Source: Glomus cerebriforme (Eukaryota; Glomeromycota; Glomeromycetes; Glomerales; Glomeraceae). Taken from it: a stretch of DNA of 64,000 bases. The notes under the pieces were generated by a model. It searched no databases. It saw only the letters and a program-made list of their open reading frames with translations, and had not been told where the DNA came from. This document shows, piece after piece, positions 14,975 to 26,949 of this stretch. The stretch's first letter is position 1; every line of letters starts with the position of its first letter. The position numbers were made by a program, and so were the translations under genes. The stretch is from NCBI GenBank assembly GCA_003550305.1, contig QKYT01000015.1:313210-377209 (forward strand), given 5' to 3'.

Positions 14975-15613
14975 TATAAATCCTAAATCAAGTATATTAG
15001 TGTAGTTTTTGAATAGTTATTTAATTTTATTTTTTGTATTTTTTTGGAAAAAATTGAATGCATTTTCAAAGACATTGAATTAAAAATTATCAAATAAATT
15101 AAGTTTATAAATATTTTTTTTTTTTGAAAATTTAACTGTTATTTTATTTTTTTGTAATTTAAATGGGCATTTTGGGCCGTACTTTGTTTTTTTCCCTTTT
15201 AGAATTTATTAGATTAAATTTTTAGAAAGAAGTTATGATTTTTTTTTAACAAAATAAAAATTTGCAATTGATATGGTTTTTTTCATGACCATATTTAATA
15301 CAAATAATATTGATTAACAACAGTAAACAGTTAACATTTATACAATTAGATTATAATCTTATAGCTAGATTATTTTATTTGTGTTGGTGCGGCGATTTTG
15401 TGGTGGAATTCTTGGCGTCGCACCTCGAGCAGGACGGTATGATCTATTATTGTTCTGATGTTTTGTACAACATTCTTCTAATACTAAATGAGTTAAATCA
15501 AATTTATAGCTTCTGTTAGTTATCTCAATTTAATTCATTTAATTAAGATTATTAATTGACTATGAAAAGTAGTGATTTTTTTATCGGACTTTTATTATCC
15601 TTACAAGATGATT
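14975..15613. other. Convergent 3' spacer HSE1 / ADIP-like
   Basis: AT-rich spacer between two gene 3' ends, with T-rich tracts at 15113-15125 and 15240. A 69-codon open frame at 15310-15519 has no recognisable motif and is treated as chance. Confidence 0.5.
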
Positions 15614-18016
15614 TTATTTTTTCAATTTACTATATATAGGTTTATTCTCTTTATTGATTAAGTCAAAATCAACTTTATACTTCTCCAAGAAGGGAGTTAT
15701 CGGACTCTCTGGTTGTATCTGAAACTTCTGAGGCGGTGTTGGAGTTTCTTCAACTAGTAATGACCTCCTATCTGATAAAATATTGGCCCTGCTTTTCCTT
15801 GATCCACTTTGTATTGTAAAATAAAATAAATAACAATATAATCAATTAATCATCTTTTTTAAATAATTACATAAGCAAAAGTATACTCACGGTGTTGGAT
15901 GTAATGTCTTCCACGCTCTTTTTTCTCGTTCAAAATCAATTCGTTCTTTCTGTTAAAATCTTAAAATTAATATATGAAAATGAAAATGATTTAAACTAAA
16001 AAAGTAAAAAAAAAAAGTGTACCAATAATTGATCTCTATCTTTGCCTAATCGGATAAGTGATTCCGTAAATGCTTTTCTTTCCTGATTAAGCTGTTTACG
16101 TTTCAATTCTAAATCTACATCAAGCTCATCATATTCGGGTATAGTGATTTCGTTTCTATTACATCATAAATGTCTTTTTTTTAAAAAAAAATTCATAAAC
16201 TTTATCAATACGTATATTATTATTAACATACCCAGATACGTTTAATTTGAATTCTCCTTGGCCATCTTTAAAACCACTTTCCATGAAATTATAAATCATA
16301 TTCTGAGCTTCTTCCACAAATGTAGTGGCCTCGACTGGTGTTATCAAAACAGGAATAAATCGTTAGCATTTCCTAAGCTCCATTCTTCACTATTGTATTT
16401 TTGGAAATCTTCGTTTTTTATTTACCGAGCTGATTTCTTAGTGAGTCAATTTCCAACTGTAGTTGACGATTTTCTTCTTCTTTTGCTTCATATTCTGCTA
16501 CCATATTTGGGCGATTTTCCAACTCATATTTTAATGCCAAAAGCAACTCTTTAATTTCCTCTTCGACATTATTTGCAAACATTTCAAAAGGAAGTTGAAA
16601 TCTGGCGGTCTTTGGATTATATGAATCTGGTGTCTTTTGTTTTAATTAAAACAAATGTAAATTATCTCTTATTTATTATTTCAATTATATTTAACACATA
16701 CTTGTAGATTTGCCAACTCTGGATCTATCGGAGCTTCACGTTCTGCATGTGACTCTATGAATGTGCTGACATGATTTTGAACGTCAAAGAGTAATTTCCG
16801 CAACTTGGAATTCTCTTGTAATAATTCTTTTTCGCGATTCTCTGCGTCAGCGACAATTTGCTTGAACATTTCAGCATCCTAAATATGTACTTAAATTCAG
16901 TAAATTATTAAGTATTTTTTGTGAAATGCCAATTTGGTATGAAAGACTTACAGGACTTTCTTCCTCTTGGGCTATAGAATCACCGGTTTTTATTGGTAAC
17001 CCATGGTCACTAAAATTAGATGCATTTGAATGATGTTTTGAAGATTTTGAAACTGGATTCATCATTTGTAATCCTATCTTTGCCTTCCTATAATTATCAT
17101 TAAGTAGTTTTTGCATCTTTTCTTTAAATCTGGTATACTCCACCTCGCGTTTTTTGATTTCATGCTATAATTTTAATTCAAATAATTAGGTATTAATTTC
17201 ACAAAACTTTGTAATAATATATCCATCATTAATTAGACATGCAAATTTCTGAAATCGCTTTTATGTCTTCTTTATGACTTATCAAATATGCATGTCAAAC
17301 CAATATGACCTACCGCAGCTTGTATCTTGGTATATTGCATATTTGATTTCGTCTTTGCTAATTCATCTTTAGTCAATTTATGTTTTTCCAACTCACATTT
17401 CAATTCATTTTCCGTCCTTCTGTTAAATATAATTAAATGAACTATGACATTTTGATACAATAGTAAAACGTATCCAAATTTAAAAAAATTACTTACAGTA
17501 TTCTTGATTTCAACGAATCAATTTCACGTTCATTAACCTCAATATTTTTCTTTAATCCTTTCTAAATTAACAATAATAAATAGAATTAGTAAACAATTAA
17601 ATAATTAACACGATATTATCAATTTATATAAATCTTACATTACTTGAACAAGCTATATCATAATCACTTTGCAATCTTCGATTTTTATCATCTAATTCCT
17701 CTCGAGTTCCGAAATCTTTTTGATGGTCTTGTAATAACGAAGATATACATTCAACAATCTTTTTAACAGAATTATCATCTTTACTATCAAAAAAATTTAA
17801 GGGTGCCGGATAACCGTAATTATACAATTGTCGATTTATATACATAATTATGTCTCTTAGGCTATCCTTTTTATCACTGTAATAAGAGATCACGTTATTT
17901 ACGTTTTCTAAAGTTTTAGAGTTGAATAAAGAAGCTAACCTTTCTTCTTTGCTATTACGTGGTGAAGAAGTTGAATTAGGGTTCAGAAATTCGTTCAAGC
18001 TGCCGTTCCTATCCAT
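15614..18016 (-). CDS. ADIP/SSX2IP (Msd1)-family coiled-coil protein
   Basis: Multi-exon minus-strand gene; ATG at 18016, stop TAA at 15614-15616 after a C-terminal frame ending PIYSKLKK. The N-terminal block NVNNVISYYSDKKDSLRDI followed by IMYINRQLYNYGYPAPLNF resembles the afadin/alpha-actinin-binding (ADIP) domain. The middle is long, charged and heptad-like (EELDDKNRRLQSDYDIACSS, RRTENELKCELEKHKLTKDEL, DAENREKELLQENSKLRKLL), as expected of a coiled coil. The fission-yeast member of this family, Msd1, anchors microtubule minus ends at spindle poles; a centrosome or MTOC role here is inference. It diverges from eIF3k with only 170 bp between start codons. A T8A9 junction sits in one intron (16175-16191). 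Confidence 0.7.
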
Positions 18017-18186
18017 TTTCTTTAATAAAATTGACAAAATAAAACACGAAAATATAAACAAACAAGAAACGCGTTTGAAATAAATCAGTTAAATGGTGCT
18101 TAATTTCGGAAGAATATGGTAAAATCACGTGAACGAAATTTCTTTTTTTAACTGTACATTTTTTATCTTTTGTTAGGTAAGAAAAA
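18017..18186. promoter_or_regulatory. Short divergent promoter ADIP-like / eIF3k
   Basis: 170 bp between opposed ATGs containing CACGTG at 18126-18131 and a T-rich tract on the eIF3k side. Confidence 0.4.
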
Positions 18187-19520
18187 ATGAATAACAAATC
18201 GCTTCTCACTCCTTCGCCTTTAATCCCTCCTTTTCGACCTGAGATTATACAATCATTAATTGATGGAGTTGATAGATATAACCCTGATAATGTATCAATT
18301 CTTGAAGAATATTTAGGCACACAACTTCAAAATGAAGAATATGATTTGATGGCTAATTTAGCGATATTGAAATTGTAAGTTAATAAAGTCCTTTTTTCCC
18401 TTTTTGGATTCTAATTAGTAAGGTTAATAGAATTTGAACTATTAAAGATACATTCTAAAAATGATGATTAAGTTTTTTTATTGAACTCGGTTAAAAAATT
18501 TCATAGCTCGAGTACTGAAGTAATTAGTACTTGCCCTCACTGATTTTAAAATGTGTCATTAATAAATTCGATTCGTGCCAATTCTTCATATATCTTTATT
18601 AACATCAGATATATATTTCGTTAGGTATCAATTTAATCCACATCTTGTCAACGATTTAGTTATCAACAATATTCTTGTTAAAGCTCTAACAGCTATACCA
18701 AATCCAGATTTCAATTTATGTTTGTATTTATTACAAGAAGGAGCCGTATCCTTTTTTATCAATGGTTATCTAAAAAATGATAATCTCATTATTCTATAAA
18801 TTATAAATTATAATTCATTTTCAAAATTACTGAAACCCCTGATTTTGATGTTATCTTTAATTTTCCTTTTCAACCACATAGCTTAATGATGAGAGTATAG
18901 CGAAATTGATTTTGTTGCAACAATCGTTGGAAGAAGCTAGATATCAGGAATTTTGGGAAACATATGAAAAAGATGATGCATATAGAGAACTAACAAGTGA
19001 AGCTATTGGTTTTGATACTGCGATTCGTAAAGGTTAATTAATTACCTTTAGTATTATTATTAAATAATGTTTTTAATATCAAAAAATCAATTATATATAT
19101 TTATATATATATATTTTTTTTTTTGCGTAAATTAGTTATATTGACGGCTATTTGTATGGCATATCAAAGTATTTCAGCAGATTTGTTGCGATTATATCTG
19201 AATTTTGTGAATGGTTGGTTACAATTTTTATAGATTCCTTTTTCAGAGATTTTGATTTTCTTAAATATTTTTAATTTAGATGATGACGGATTTGAAGCTT
19301 TTATTCAATCTCGAGGACTTACAATAAAAGATAGTGTTGTAATTATTCCCACAAATTATGATAATGAAGCAAAACCTACTGTAATAAGAGAAAACATCAA
19401 ATTCGAGCGTATGTATATATAACATTTGTTTTAATGTAAATTAATTTATGCAATAAAACTCACTTCTTTCGCAAATTATTAGAACTTACAAAAGTTATTG
19501 GATATTCTAATGAATTATGA
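18187..19520 (+). CDS. Translation initiation factor eIF3 subunit K
   Basis: Six exons, about 236 residues (human eIF3k 218). The N-terminus reads RPEIIQSLIDGVDRYNPDNV, followed by LEEYLGTQLQNEEYDLMANLAILKL. Exon 2 gives YQFNPHLVNDLVINNILVKAL and PNPDFNLCLYLL, the HEAT-like/PCI signature of eIF3k. Later exons give LEEARYQEFWE and the winged-helix part ending TKVIGYSNEL before TGA at 19518-19520. It is a peripheral PCI subunit of eIF3 on the 40S ribosome. Presence fits an early-diverging or filamentous fungus, since budding yeast lacks eIF3k. Confidence 0.92.
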
Positions 19521-19799
19521 GGATAGATCATTTTGTTTTATCTTATTTAATACATCGAAAAATGAAATATCTTCGATTAATTACTTTTGAATAAAATTTT
19601 TATTTTAAAAAATTGAATCAAAAAATTTTAGACACTATCGTGTAACAGATAAAAATTCAAGCTATAAATATTGGATATAAATTAATTATACAATGAGAAG
19701 GAAAATTTTTTTATACAAAAAATTAAACTAAAAATTAATTAATAATTTTTAAAAGCTAAAAAGTATATATTAATTATTAAAAATTATGTTAAACCTGAA
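19521..19799. other. Convergent 3' spacer
   Basis: 279 bp of AT-rich sequence between the stops of eIF3k and the BI-1 gene; nothing else seen. Confidence 0.4.
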
Positions 19800-20890
19800 T
19801 TAATATCCAGCATATTGTTGTGTTCTTCTATTGCTTCGTCTGCTACTACGTCTTCTATTTTCCTTATCTTCGGAATTTTTAATCAAAATATACAAGATTC
19901 TGACAAAAATACCAATAAGATCAATAAACAGATCAAGGGTGTGACGAACAACATCACGAGAGCCGTACGTAGCTCGATAAATGATAAGTTGAGTGTCATA
20001 TATAACTATAAATAAAAGATAGGATTAGTTAATATATATTTATCATTTTTATTAATTAAATCTACTTACCATAACCACAGAACACAAACAATCCAAGGTA
20101 AAGTTCTGCTGTAAATAATAATCTTGAGCCCATAAATGCGTTAATAAATGACATCCAGAATAACATGCTGATTGCAGAAGCCAATATTCCGCCAAGGTAT
20201 ATAAATATTCTTTTGTTGCTTAACAAAGAGCTCAAGGTGAAAGAACCAAAGATCAAAGTGGTAAATGTTGTTGCCATTAATACAAGTTGACCACTAAATT
20301 TCAAAAATTGTTAGTTTGTAAATACAAAATTTACAAATCAATAAACATTAATAATATTAAATAATTTTTTTTATTATGCTTACGAAGAATTGATATGGAA
20401 TGCATGATCAACCAATGGGCCAATTGATAATCCTTCCATGAAAGCAAAGTTCTACATTAAAAGCATTAGTATTTTTATTTGCTCTTCTAGGAAAAACTGT
20501 AAGATAAAATAACAAATATAGAACACTTACGAATAAAAGACCATAACGTAAGTTTTTGTTATCAGGAATATCAGGAAGAACTGCGATAACAATCAACGAG
20601 GCAAGACCTATTAAAAATGAAAGTAACCCGCCCTACGAAATTTTTATTAAATCACTACATGAAGAAAAGTATGTTTAATAATTAAAAGACATAATACATA
20701 CTCCAAATAAGAAGAGACCCGTAATGTGAGCATATGATCCAGCGGCGGTCAGTAAACAGAGAAACGCAAGTGTTGTATAAACTTTGATCAAATGCTGTTG
20801 TATAGGTTTAGCAAGATCGCCTATATTTTTAAAAGCTTCGAAAGTCGAAAAATTATTTCGACTTCCAAAAGTTTCAAAAAAAGTTGACAT
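19800..20890 (-). CDS. Bax inhibitor-1 family (TMBIM) membrane protein
   Basis: Minus-strand gene with ATG at 20890 and stop at 19800-19802; about five exons. It starts MSTFFETFGSRNNFSTFEAF, then IQQHLIKVYTTLAFLCLLTAAGSY (first membrane helix and the family's TYxxL-like region). Hydrophobic helices follow, including LVLMATTFTTLIFGSFTLSSLL and ILASAISMLFWMSF, then AELYLGLFVFCGY, the VIYDTQLIIYRA signature and DVVRHTLDLFIDLIGIFVRIL. The basic C-terminal tail is Ser/Arg-rich. BI-1 is an ER six-to-seven-helix protein linked to calcium leak and stress survival; the conserved Asp residues of the YDTQ and DLFID motifs are present. It shares a 151-bp divergent promoter with MRM2. Confidence 0.93.
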
Positions 20891-21041
20891 TTTGTAAATT
20901 AGCTGTGTTTGAATACTGTAAAAAAATAAATAAATAAATACGAGTATTTATAATTTTTGGAATACAGTACATGAATTACGTAATTTAGTCGATCTTGATA
21001 ATAAAAAATCGAGAAATTTCTAGCAAAGCCACAACCATAAA
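20891..21041. promoter_or_regulatory. Very short divergent promoter BI-1 / MRM2
   Basis: Only 151 bp separate the opposed start codons, so both 5' UTRs and core promoters must overlap or be minimal. Confidence 0.4.
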
Positions 21042-22013
21042 ATGAAGTCCACTTGGCAAAAATTCCAGGTTCGATATTCGTCATCACCTTCTTCAAAAAG
21101 ATGGTTAGCACGACAAGATCGGGATCAGTTTGTTAAAAAAGCACAGTCTCAAAATTATCGTAAATAAATTATTTAATTATTAAATTTTAAAGTTCCAATT
21201 TTTTTTTAGAACTTCAATAGTCTTTTTTTTTTGTAAAAGGAGCTCGGAGTGCTTTCAAATTATTGGAATTGGATCAAAAGTACAATTTCATTAAACCAGG
21301 CTCAGTTTTTATCGACTGTGGCGCAGCTCCTGGTGGTTGGAGTCAAGTTATTTCCCGAAAACTATTAGATATACCTACTGAAGAAACAAATACAAACTTA
21401 AATAGTAATTTGATCATTGCCGTTGATTTGTTACCTATCGAACCAATTCCTGGTGTAAATGTTTTACAAGGAGATTTCACTAATATATCAACACAGCAAA
21501 AAATAAAAGAACTATTAAAGGGAAGAGATGCAGACGTAGTTGTAAGCGATATGGCACCAAACTTCTCTGGACAGCATTTTATAGATCACGTCAAATCGAT
21601 GGTAAACGATTCATAATATTTAGACATTACTTATTAGTTAGCGGAAAATTTTGTACCATCTGAGATTCTGAGATTTTGAGTCTACGTGTTTAATGTAATG
21701 TAAATAAATAAAAATCTTTTTATTTGCGCTTCAGGAATTATGTGAATCCTCTTTAAATTTTGCTGAACAAGTATTAAGATCGGGAGGCACCTTCTTATGC
21801 AAGGTATGATGTTGTCTTCAAAATTAATTATACATTATTTTTGTAATCTATCTAAAGAAATCCTTATTCTTTAAGTTCTTGATGGGAGAGTCTGATTATG
21901 AATTTAGGAATAATTTAAAGACCAAGTTTGACAGGGTTCGTCACGAAAAACCACAGGCTGTGCACAGAAAATCAACAGAAGGATATTTTATGTGTTTAGG
22001 ATACAAAAAATAA
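21042..22013 (+). CDS. MRM2: Mitochondrial rRNA 2'-O-ribose methyltransferase (Mrm2/FtsJ type)
   Basis: Four exons (first 21042-21159) give about 228 residues. FtsJ-fold SAM-dependent RNA methyltransferase. Seen: ARSAFKLLELD with the catalytic Lys, the SAM-binding motif FIDCGAAPGGWSQV, DLLPIEPIPGV, GDFT, VVSDMAPNFSG with the catalytic Asp, GGTFLCKFL with the second Lys, and RKSTEGYFMCLGYK with the Glu, so the K-D-K-E tetrad is complete. The N-terminus (MKSTWQKFQVRYSSSPSSKR) is basic and Ser-rich without acidic residues, fitting mitochondrial import and thus Mrm2 rather than a cytosolic Trm7/Spb1 relative. Its substrate is then probably the mitochondrial large rRNA A-loop uridine. Confidence 0.93.
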
Positions 22014-22172
22014 TTTTTCTACGATTAATAAAAGATTTGAATTAAGACATGAAAAATTGTCCTTTCAAACAAACTGCTTTATCCACGAAATATTGCAATA
22101 ATAAAGGGTAAATTATTGTCGTGTTTTTCGATAAAAGAACAAAAAATTTGTACTGCGTCACATTGATAATTT

Positions 22173-23303
22173 CTAATATTGTTTCTCATCACGAAAAACT
22201 TGATCCCATTTATACGCAATATACTAAAAAATAATTTTTAAATTTTTAACGTAAATTTAGTTTCCAATATACTTAGAATATTAAAAGAAATATATGAACT
22301 TTACCTCTCCAAAGCACGTATTTTTGTCATACATTCGTGCTTTAGCATTGCTCTCATTACAATGTACAGCCTGATCCTTAAAAATACTCAATCTCTTATT
22401 AAGTTCAAATTCCTCTTCCTCCTTATTATCTATTAAAGGGATTTTCGCGTCATAACTTGGATAATAAAATAAGACAGTCGAATATCTTTCATTTGTCCCA
22501 TCATTTATAACACGATGTAATGGTGAAATATATTTTCCACGCGTAATCAATGAAAGATAATCGCCACAGTTGACAATTATCGATGCTGGTTTACTAGGAA
22601 TATCCCACCATTGATTATCATGAAATAATTGAAGTCCTTGTGAATTGTCCAATTGTAATACTAAAGTTAAAAATCCCCAATCCGTATGAGGAGAACTTCC
22701 AATTTTCTCATTATTATTATCAGTTTCTTTATAAGGAAAATATCTAAACAATCTCAAAAGAGAAATAGTTTCACCACCAACACAATGTTGTTTTAATTCA
22801 ATATTCAACGCTAACTCTATGCCTCTTACAACTAACTCTGATAACGAAATCATTTTATTATAATAATGATTTAATGTTATTTTCCATTCTCTACCTAAGA
22901 TTTTTTCTAAATTTCCCCATTCATTTGGTCCTTGCAATGAATTCTCATACTTCGCTTTGTTATTTTCCCACTCATAGCCGTACGAAAATGCTTCTTTAAC
23001 TTCTAATCTCTGCGAGCCAGATTCACCTCCTATTCCAATATATCCACGCGTAAATCCACCTGATTTTATGGGAATTGAGGTTTTGGCGTTAGAAGGCAAT
23101 GAAAAAAATTGCCGACACGCTTCTTTGATCCGTTCTTGATCTATATTAAGGAAAGAAGAGCAAGTTATGTAGAATACACCATATTTTATACACGCATTGT
23201 GAATTTCGCTTGAAATTGTTTCCAAGTTCTCCTTGGAGGTTGAAGGGGTTTCTAAAATTGAAAGATCTATTACAGGAAGTGAAATTGGTTTATACGACAT
23301 CAT
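22173..23303 (-). CDS. 2-oxoglutarate/Fe(II) oxygenase, isopenicillin-N-synthase type
   Basis: Exon 1 is 23303-22305 (333 codons); exon 2 is 22223-22173, giving 349 residues. The open frame runs on through the intron to 22281, but that read-through tail is not family-like. Splicing GGAGAG|GTAAAG to TTTTAG|TATATT gives FGEYIAYKWDQV, the usual end of these enzymes. Seen: N-terminal DIOX_N region (LPVIDLSILETP, GVFYITC), the cluster HTDWGFLTLVLQ with metal-binding His and Asp, LHRVINDGTNERYSTVLFYYP with the second His and the RxS 2-oxoglutarate clamp (R-Y-S). It belongs to the non-haem iron oxygenases of fungal and plant small-molecule metabolism; the substrate is not deducible. It diverges from the acyltransferase gene. 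Confidence 0.9.
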
Positions 23304-23919
23304 AAAATAGGATTTTGTATAGGTAAAAAAATCGTGATAATTCCGGGCGGAATCAGCGCATAATTAACTAAACCTCACCATAACGTCATTTTTCATGTCG
23401 GTGGATCTTCACCCGAAATTTACACAATATCAATGGGAAAATTCATGATTGGATATTTATATTTTAGACTGGGGTTTTGGGGGAATTATTCAAATTCACA
23501 TGTAAATAATTACCTCATGTCTTATCTTCTAAATCACTAAAACGGATCGTTTTTTTACCCCAAAAACTGAATAAAAATTAAACGTGCGTGGCATAAAGAT
23601 GATGTGGGAAATTAATAATTTGCAACTATTGTGGAAAAGTGATTTTCCCTTTGTTTGATTACTCTATTGTAATTTTTTTTTTGTTAATTTATTACATCGG
23701 TATTTAATTATACTTGTGCTCATATTAGAAGTTCGTGTTTTATTGTATAAAAAGCTTGAAAGGGTTCCTTAATTTTCTTTTAGCTTAATCGTGGTTGTGA
23801 AAAAAAAACATTTTTTTTTCTAGTGTGGATTCTATGATACACACTTGTCTTTCTGTTTAACAGTCCTCACTTATAACCTTACATACGACACGTTTTTAAA
23901 CAACAAAAATTATTATAAT
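23304..23919. promoter_or_regulatory. Divergent promoter region, oxygenase / acyltransferase
   Basis: 616 bp between opposed starts. It holds T-rich tracts at 23670-23685 and 23810-23820 and no recognised gene. An open frame just upstream of the acyltransferase ATG begins with a non-ATG codon. Confidence 0.35.
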
Positions 23920-25825
23920 ATGCCATTTGGAATAGCATATGATATAGTTTGCACTTTGTCACGTTGGAGTATCCATGGGTTCTATAGGGAAATTAGAACA
24001 ATTGGATATGAAAATGTGCCAAGTGAAGGTCCGATTATTGTTTGTTCTACACATTAGTAAGTTATCTAACAAAAAGTAACAGAGGAATTCATCTTATAAT
24101 TTTAACACAAACCCTTATAATTTTAGTAACATGATCGTCGATCCAGCAGTATTGGCTAACACATTTCCTCATAGAAGAAAATTACATTTCTGGGCGAAAA
24201 ATTCACTATTTGGAAATAAGATTTTTAATATCGTTTTATATAGTGGTGGAGTTGTTCCTGTTGACAGGAAAACAAAGAATAATAAAGCATTATTTGCTGC
24301 TACTTTTGAAGTCTTGAGACTCGGTGAAGTTGTCGCATTATTTCCAGAAGGTATGTGTCTTAAGAAATTGACGGTAAACGCAATAATTTAATAAATCTTG
24401 ATTTCATAGGAACATCGCATTCACAGTCACGGCTATTAGAATTAAAGGACGGTGCTTCTTGGGCTGCACTGGAATATGCTTCCCTCGTATCCGACCTCGA
24501 GTCAGATAATGGTGACAACGATAAGAAAATTCCTGCAAAAGCTCTAATCGTTCCCGTTGGACTTACGTATGTTCAAAAATCGAAATATAGGAGTATGGTC
24601 ATAGCTGCGTAAGTGGATTAAACGAATCCTTTTTATTTATTTTTATTTCCAATCTAAGTTCTGATTTTGTTAAAGATACGGTCCACCTATAGATGTTGAA
24701 TCGTTTCTTGAGGATTTCAAAAAAGATGGCCGATCTACCGTCAAACGATTGACTAAACATATCGAGACTGAAATGGAAAAATTAACTATAAATGCTCAAG
24801 ATTGGTAAGTGTCCTTTTATTCGATATTTACAATCACGTGTAAAGCACGTGATAATTTGACAGATAAAGCATGAGAGATAACACATTAATTATATACAAA
24901 TAGGGAAACTTCTAATGCAGCAACAATGGCAAGGCGACTTTTATTTTCAGATGATAAGCGCGTGCTACTTGAAGATTATGTAAAAATAACACAAAGGTAA
25001 TTTTAAAGATAATACAACAATTAAAGATATAATTAAATAGATAACTTTTTTTGACTTCTTTTTTTTAGTTTGGTAAATTTTTTCACAAATACGACCTCCG
25101 ACGAAATATTATCTTTGAAAAACAATTTAAATCAATATAAAACCTTACTGGATGAACTCCATTTATCCAACACAGACATTGCACGTTATGAAAATCGTAG
25201 TCTTACAATTCCGTGGGCATTATACACATTTTCATGTGAATTTGTAAAATTTGCTATTCAATTACCATTTTTCTTACCAGGATTATGTTTTCATTGGCCG
25301 ATATATGTATTGGGTATATTATCTGCAAAATATGAGATATATGAAGAATCAAGAGCACAAAATAAAATTGCATTGGGGTTTGCATGGTTGACGATTGCTT
25401 ATACGACATTATTCTTTTATATTTGGATAATAATGTTTTTTACTCCTTTGGGATTTGTACTTGCTGCCGGTGCTGTATTTATTTTTGCTTGGTATCATAT
25501 TGCACTTGTTGATAGGTAAGTTAGTGGTGTAACTTTTTTTGATTTTACTTATTGATTATTGATTGTTAATATAATTTCTCTTGGCCTTAGTCATTATGAT
25601 ACATTCAAGGAACTCATATCATCATTCAGGTTACTTGCGGCTTTATGCGGTGGAAAGGGGAGTTTACCAAGAGATCAAGTGGAGAATTTAGTAGAGAAAA
25701 GACACGTGTGTCTTAGAAGTTTAAAGAAAATTAGTGAAGAGTATAGAAGTAAAAGTGATGATATGAGAGTAGTATTAGAACATCGAGAAAGAGAATATAC
25801 TTATGAAGGAAAGAAATTAAGATAG
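23920..25825 (+). CDS. Glycerol-3-phosphate/DHAP acyltransferase (Gpt2/Sct1-like)
   Basis: Seven exons, about 490 residues. It should acylate glycerol-3-phosphate or dihydroxyacetone phosphate at sn-1 in the ER, the first step of phospholipid and triacylglycerol synthesis. Evidence: PlsC block I, assembled across intron 1, reads H-Y-N-M-I-V-D-P, an H-x5-D motif as in yeast Gpt2/Sct1 (not the usual H-x4-D). Block II is GGVVPVDRKTKNNKALF; block III FPEGTSHSQSRLLELKDGA; block IV ALIVPVGLTYVQKSKYRS and AAYGPPIDV. Two hydrophobic hairpins follow in exon 6 (about 25200-25510). The C-terminal charged tail ends YEGKKLR. ATG 23920 is the first in frame and leads straight into the catalytic region. Two CACGTG sites lie inside intron 4 (24835, 24846). 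Confidence 0.85.
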
Positions 25826-26105
25826 TATTGATAAAATAAAAGTTATATTTATTGATTGATTGGAGAGGAGTTTAAATTGATTTTTTCTCAAAAAAAAAAA
25901 CATTTAATTACTGAATTATGAGACGATTTAATGAGTAATTTTAGAAAGATGTTTGGAAATAACATAAAAAAATGAATATCATTTTTATTGCTTTTTGATG
26001 TGACCTTTTGATATATTAAATATTTAATTTTATTTAAGAAATTACAGCAATATTTAAAATATAAAATACCTCATTTACAATAAAAAGATCAATTAAAATT
26101 ATTTA

Positions 26106-26819
26106 CTATTGTGACTCTGCTCGCGTTTCTATAGTAGTCGCTGTACTTTCAATAATAGTCTCAATAAAATTCGTTTCTGCTATTAAAGATTCTTTTTGAT
26201 TTTCTGAATCTTCAATAGTTTCTTCGATAACTTCTTCTATTGTCATATTCTCTCTTTGATTATTTTCATTTGCTGAACTGAAATTATTATTGGTTTGATC
26301 AAGTATAGATGATGATGTTTCATTATCCTTGAGATAGAATCCTCCAAATATAGGAGGTAGAGGTCTCGGACGTTGATTAATTAACTCCTTAGCTTATTAT
26401 CAATTAAAAAAAAAATTCGAAATCATTAAATCATTAAATTGAAATTATAATCGAAATTATTTTTTTTTTAATTTAATTTAATTTACAACCTCCTTTTTCC
26501 GATCGAGATACAATTGCTTCTATATTACATGGTTCAATTTTAAACCAATTCTCGAATAATTGTTCCGTAATTTTACTATCTTTATAACTTATCCAACCAT
26601 GATCTTTAATTTTTTTAATATCAGAATCCTAAAAAAAAAAAAAATTAAAAAATGACCAAAAAAAAAAGAAAGAAAAATATATTATTATACCCTAGCGAAT
26701 TTGAATTCGAGTAATTCTCCTTTTGATGCAAAAAATAAATAAATATTTCGAGCTTCTTCCAATGTATTTGGTTTAGTTTTTGTTTTAAAAAAAGCTCGAA
26801 GCGGTACTCGTTGAGCCAT
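26106..26819 (-). CDS. Uncharacterised protein, possible RRM-like N-terminus
   Basis: Three exons, ATG at 26819, stop TAG at 26106-26108, about 185 residues. The N-terminal half (RVPLRAFFKTKTKPNTLEEA, NIYLFFASKGELLEFKFARD, HGWISYKDSKITEQLFENW) has a beta-alpha-beta-beta-alpha rhythm reminiscent of an RRM, but I do not recognise the family. A basic Pro-rich linker (INQRPRPLPPIFGGFYL) precedes a Glu/Thr/Ser-rich, probably disordered tail. It is divergent from a gene with a mitochondrial-type N-terminus only 130 bp away, so a mitochondrial RNA or ribosome role is possible but unproven. The 3' end converges on the acyltransferase gene. Confidence 0.7.
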
Positions 26820-26949
26820 TTTAAACAAGTTGTCTACAAAAAATATTATCTAAATAAATCTTTTAATCTATTTATCACGTGCGATAAATAAAAGTGGCTT
26901 TAAAAGTTATATATACAGTACTTTACAAAGAATTTTTTTTTTTATTAAA
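26820..26949. promoter_or_regulatory. Short divergent promoter with CACGTG
   Basis: 130 bp between opposed ATGs; CACGTG at 26876-26881 within ATCACGTGCGAT, and a T-rich run just before the plus-strand start. Confidence 0.4.

Noticed and set aside
22281..22304. Read-through C-terminus of the 2OG oxygenase
   Set aside because: The tail after FGE is intronic; splicing gives a family-like ending.
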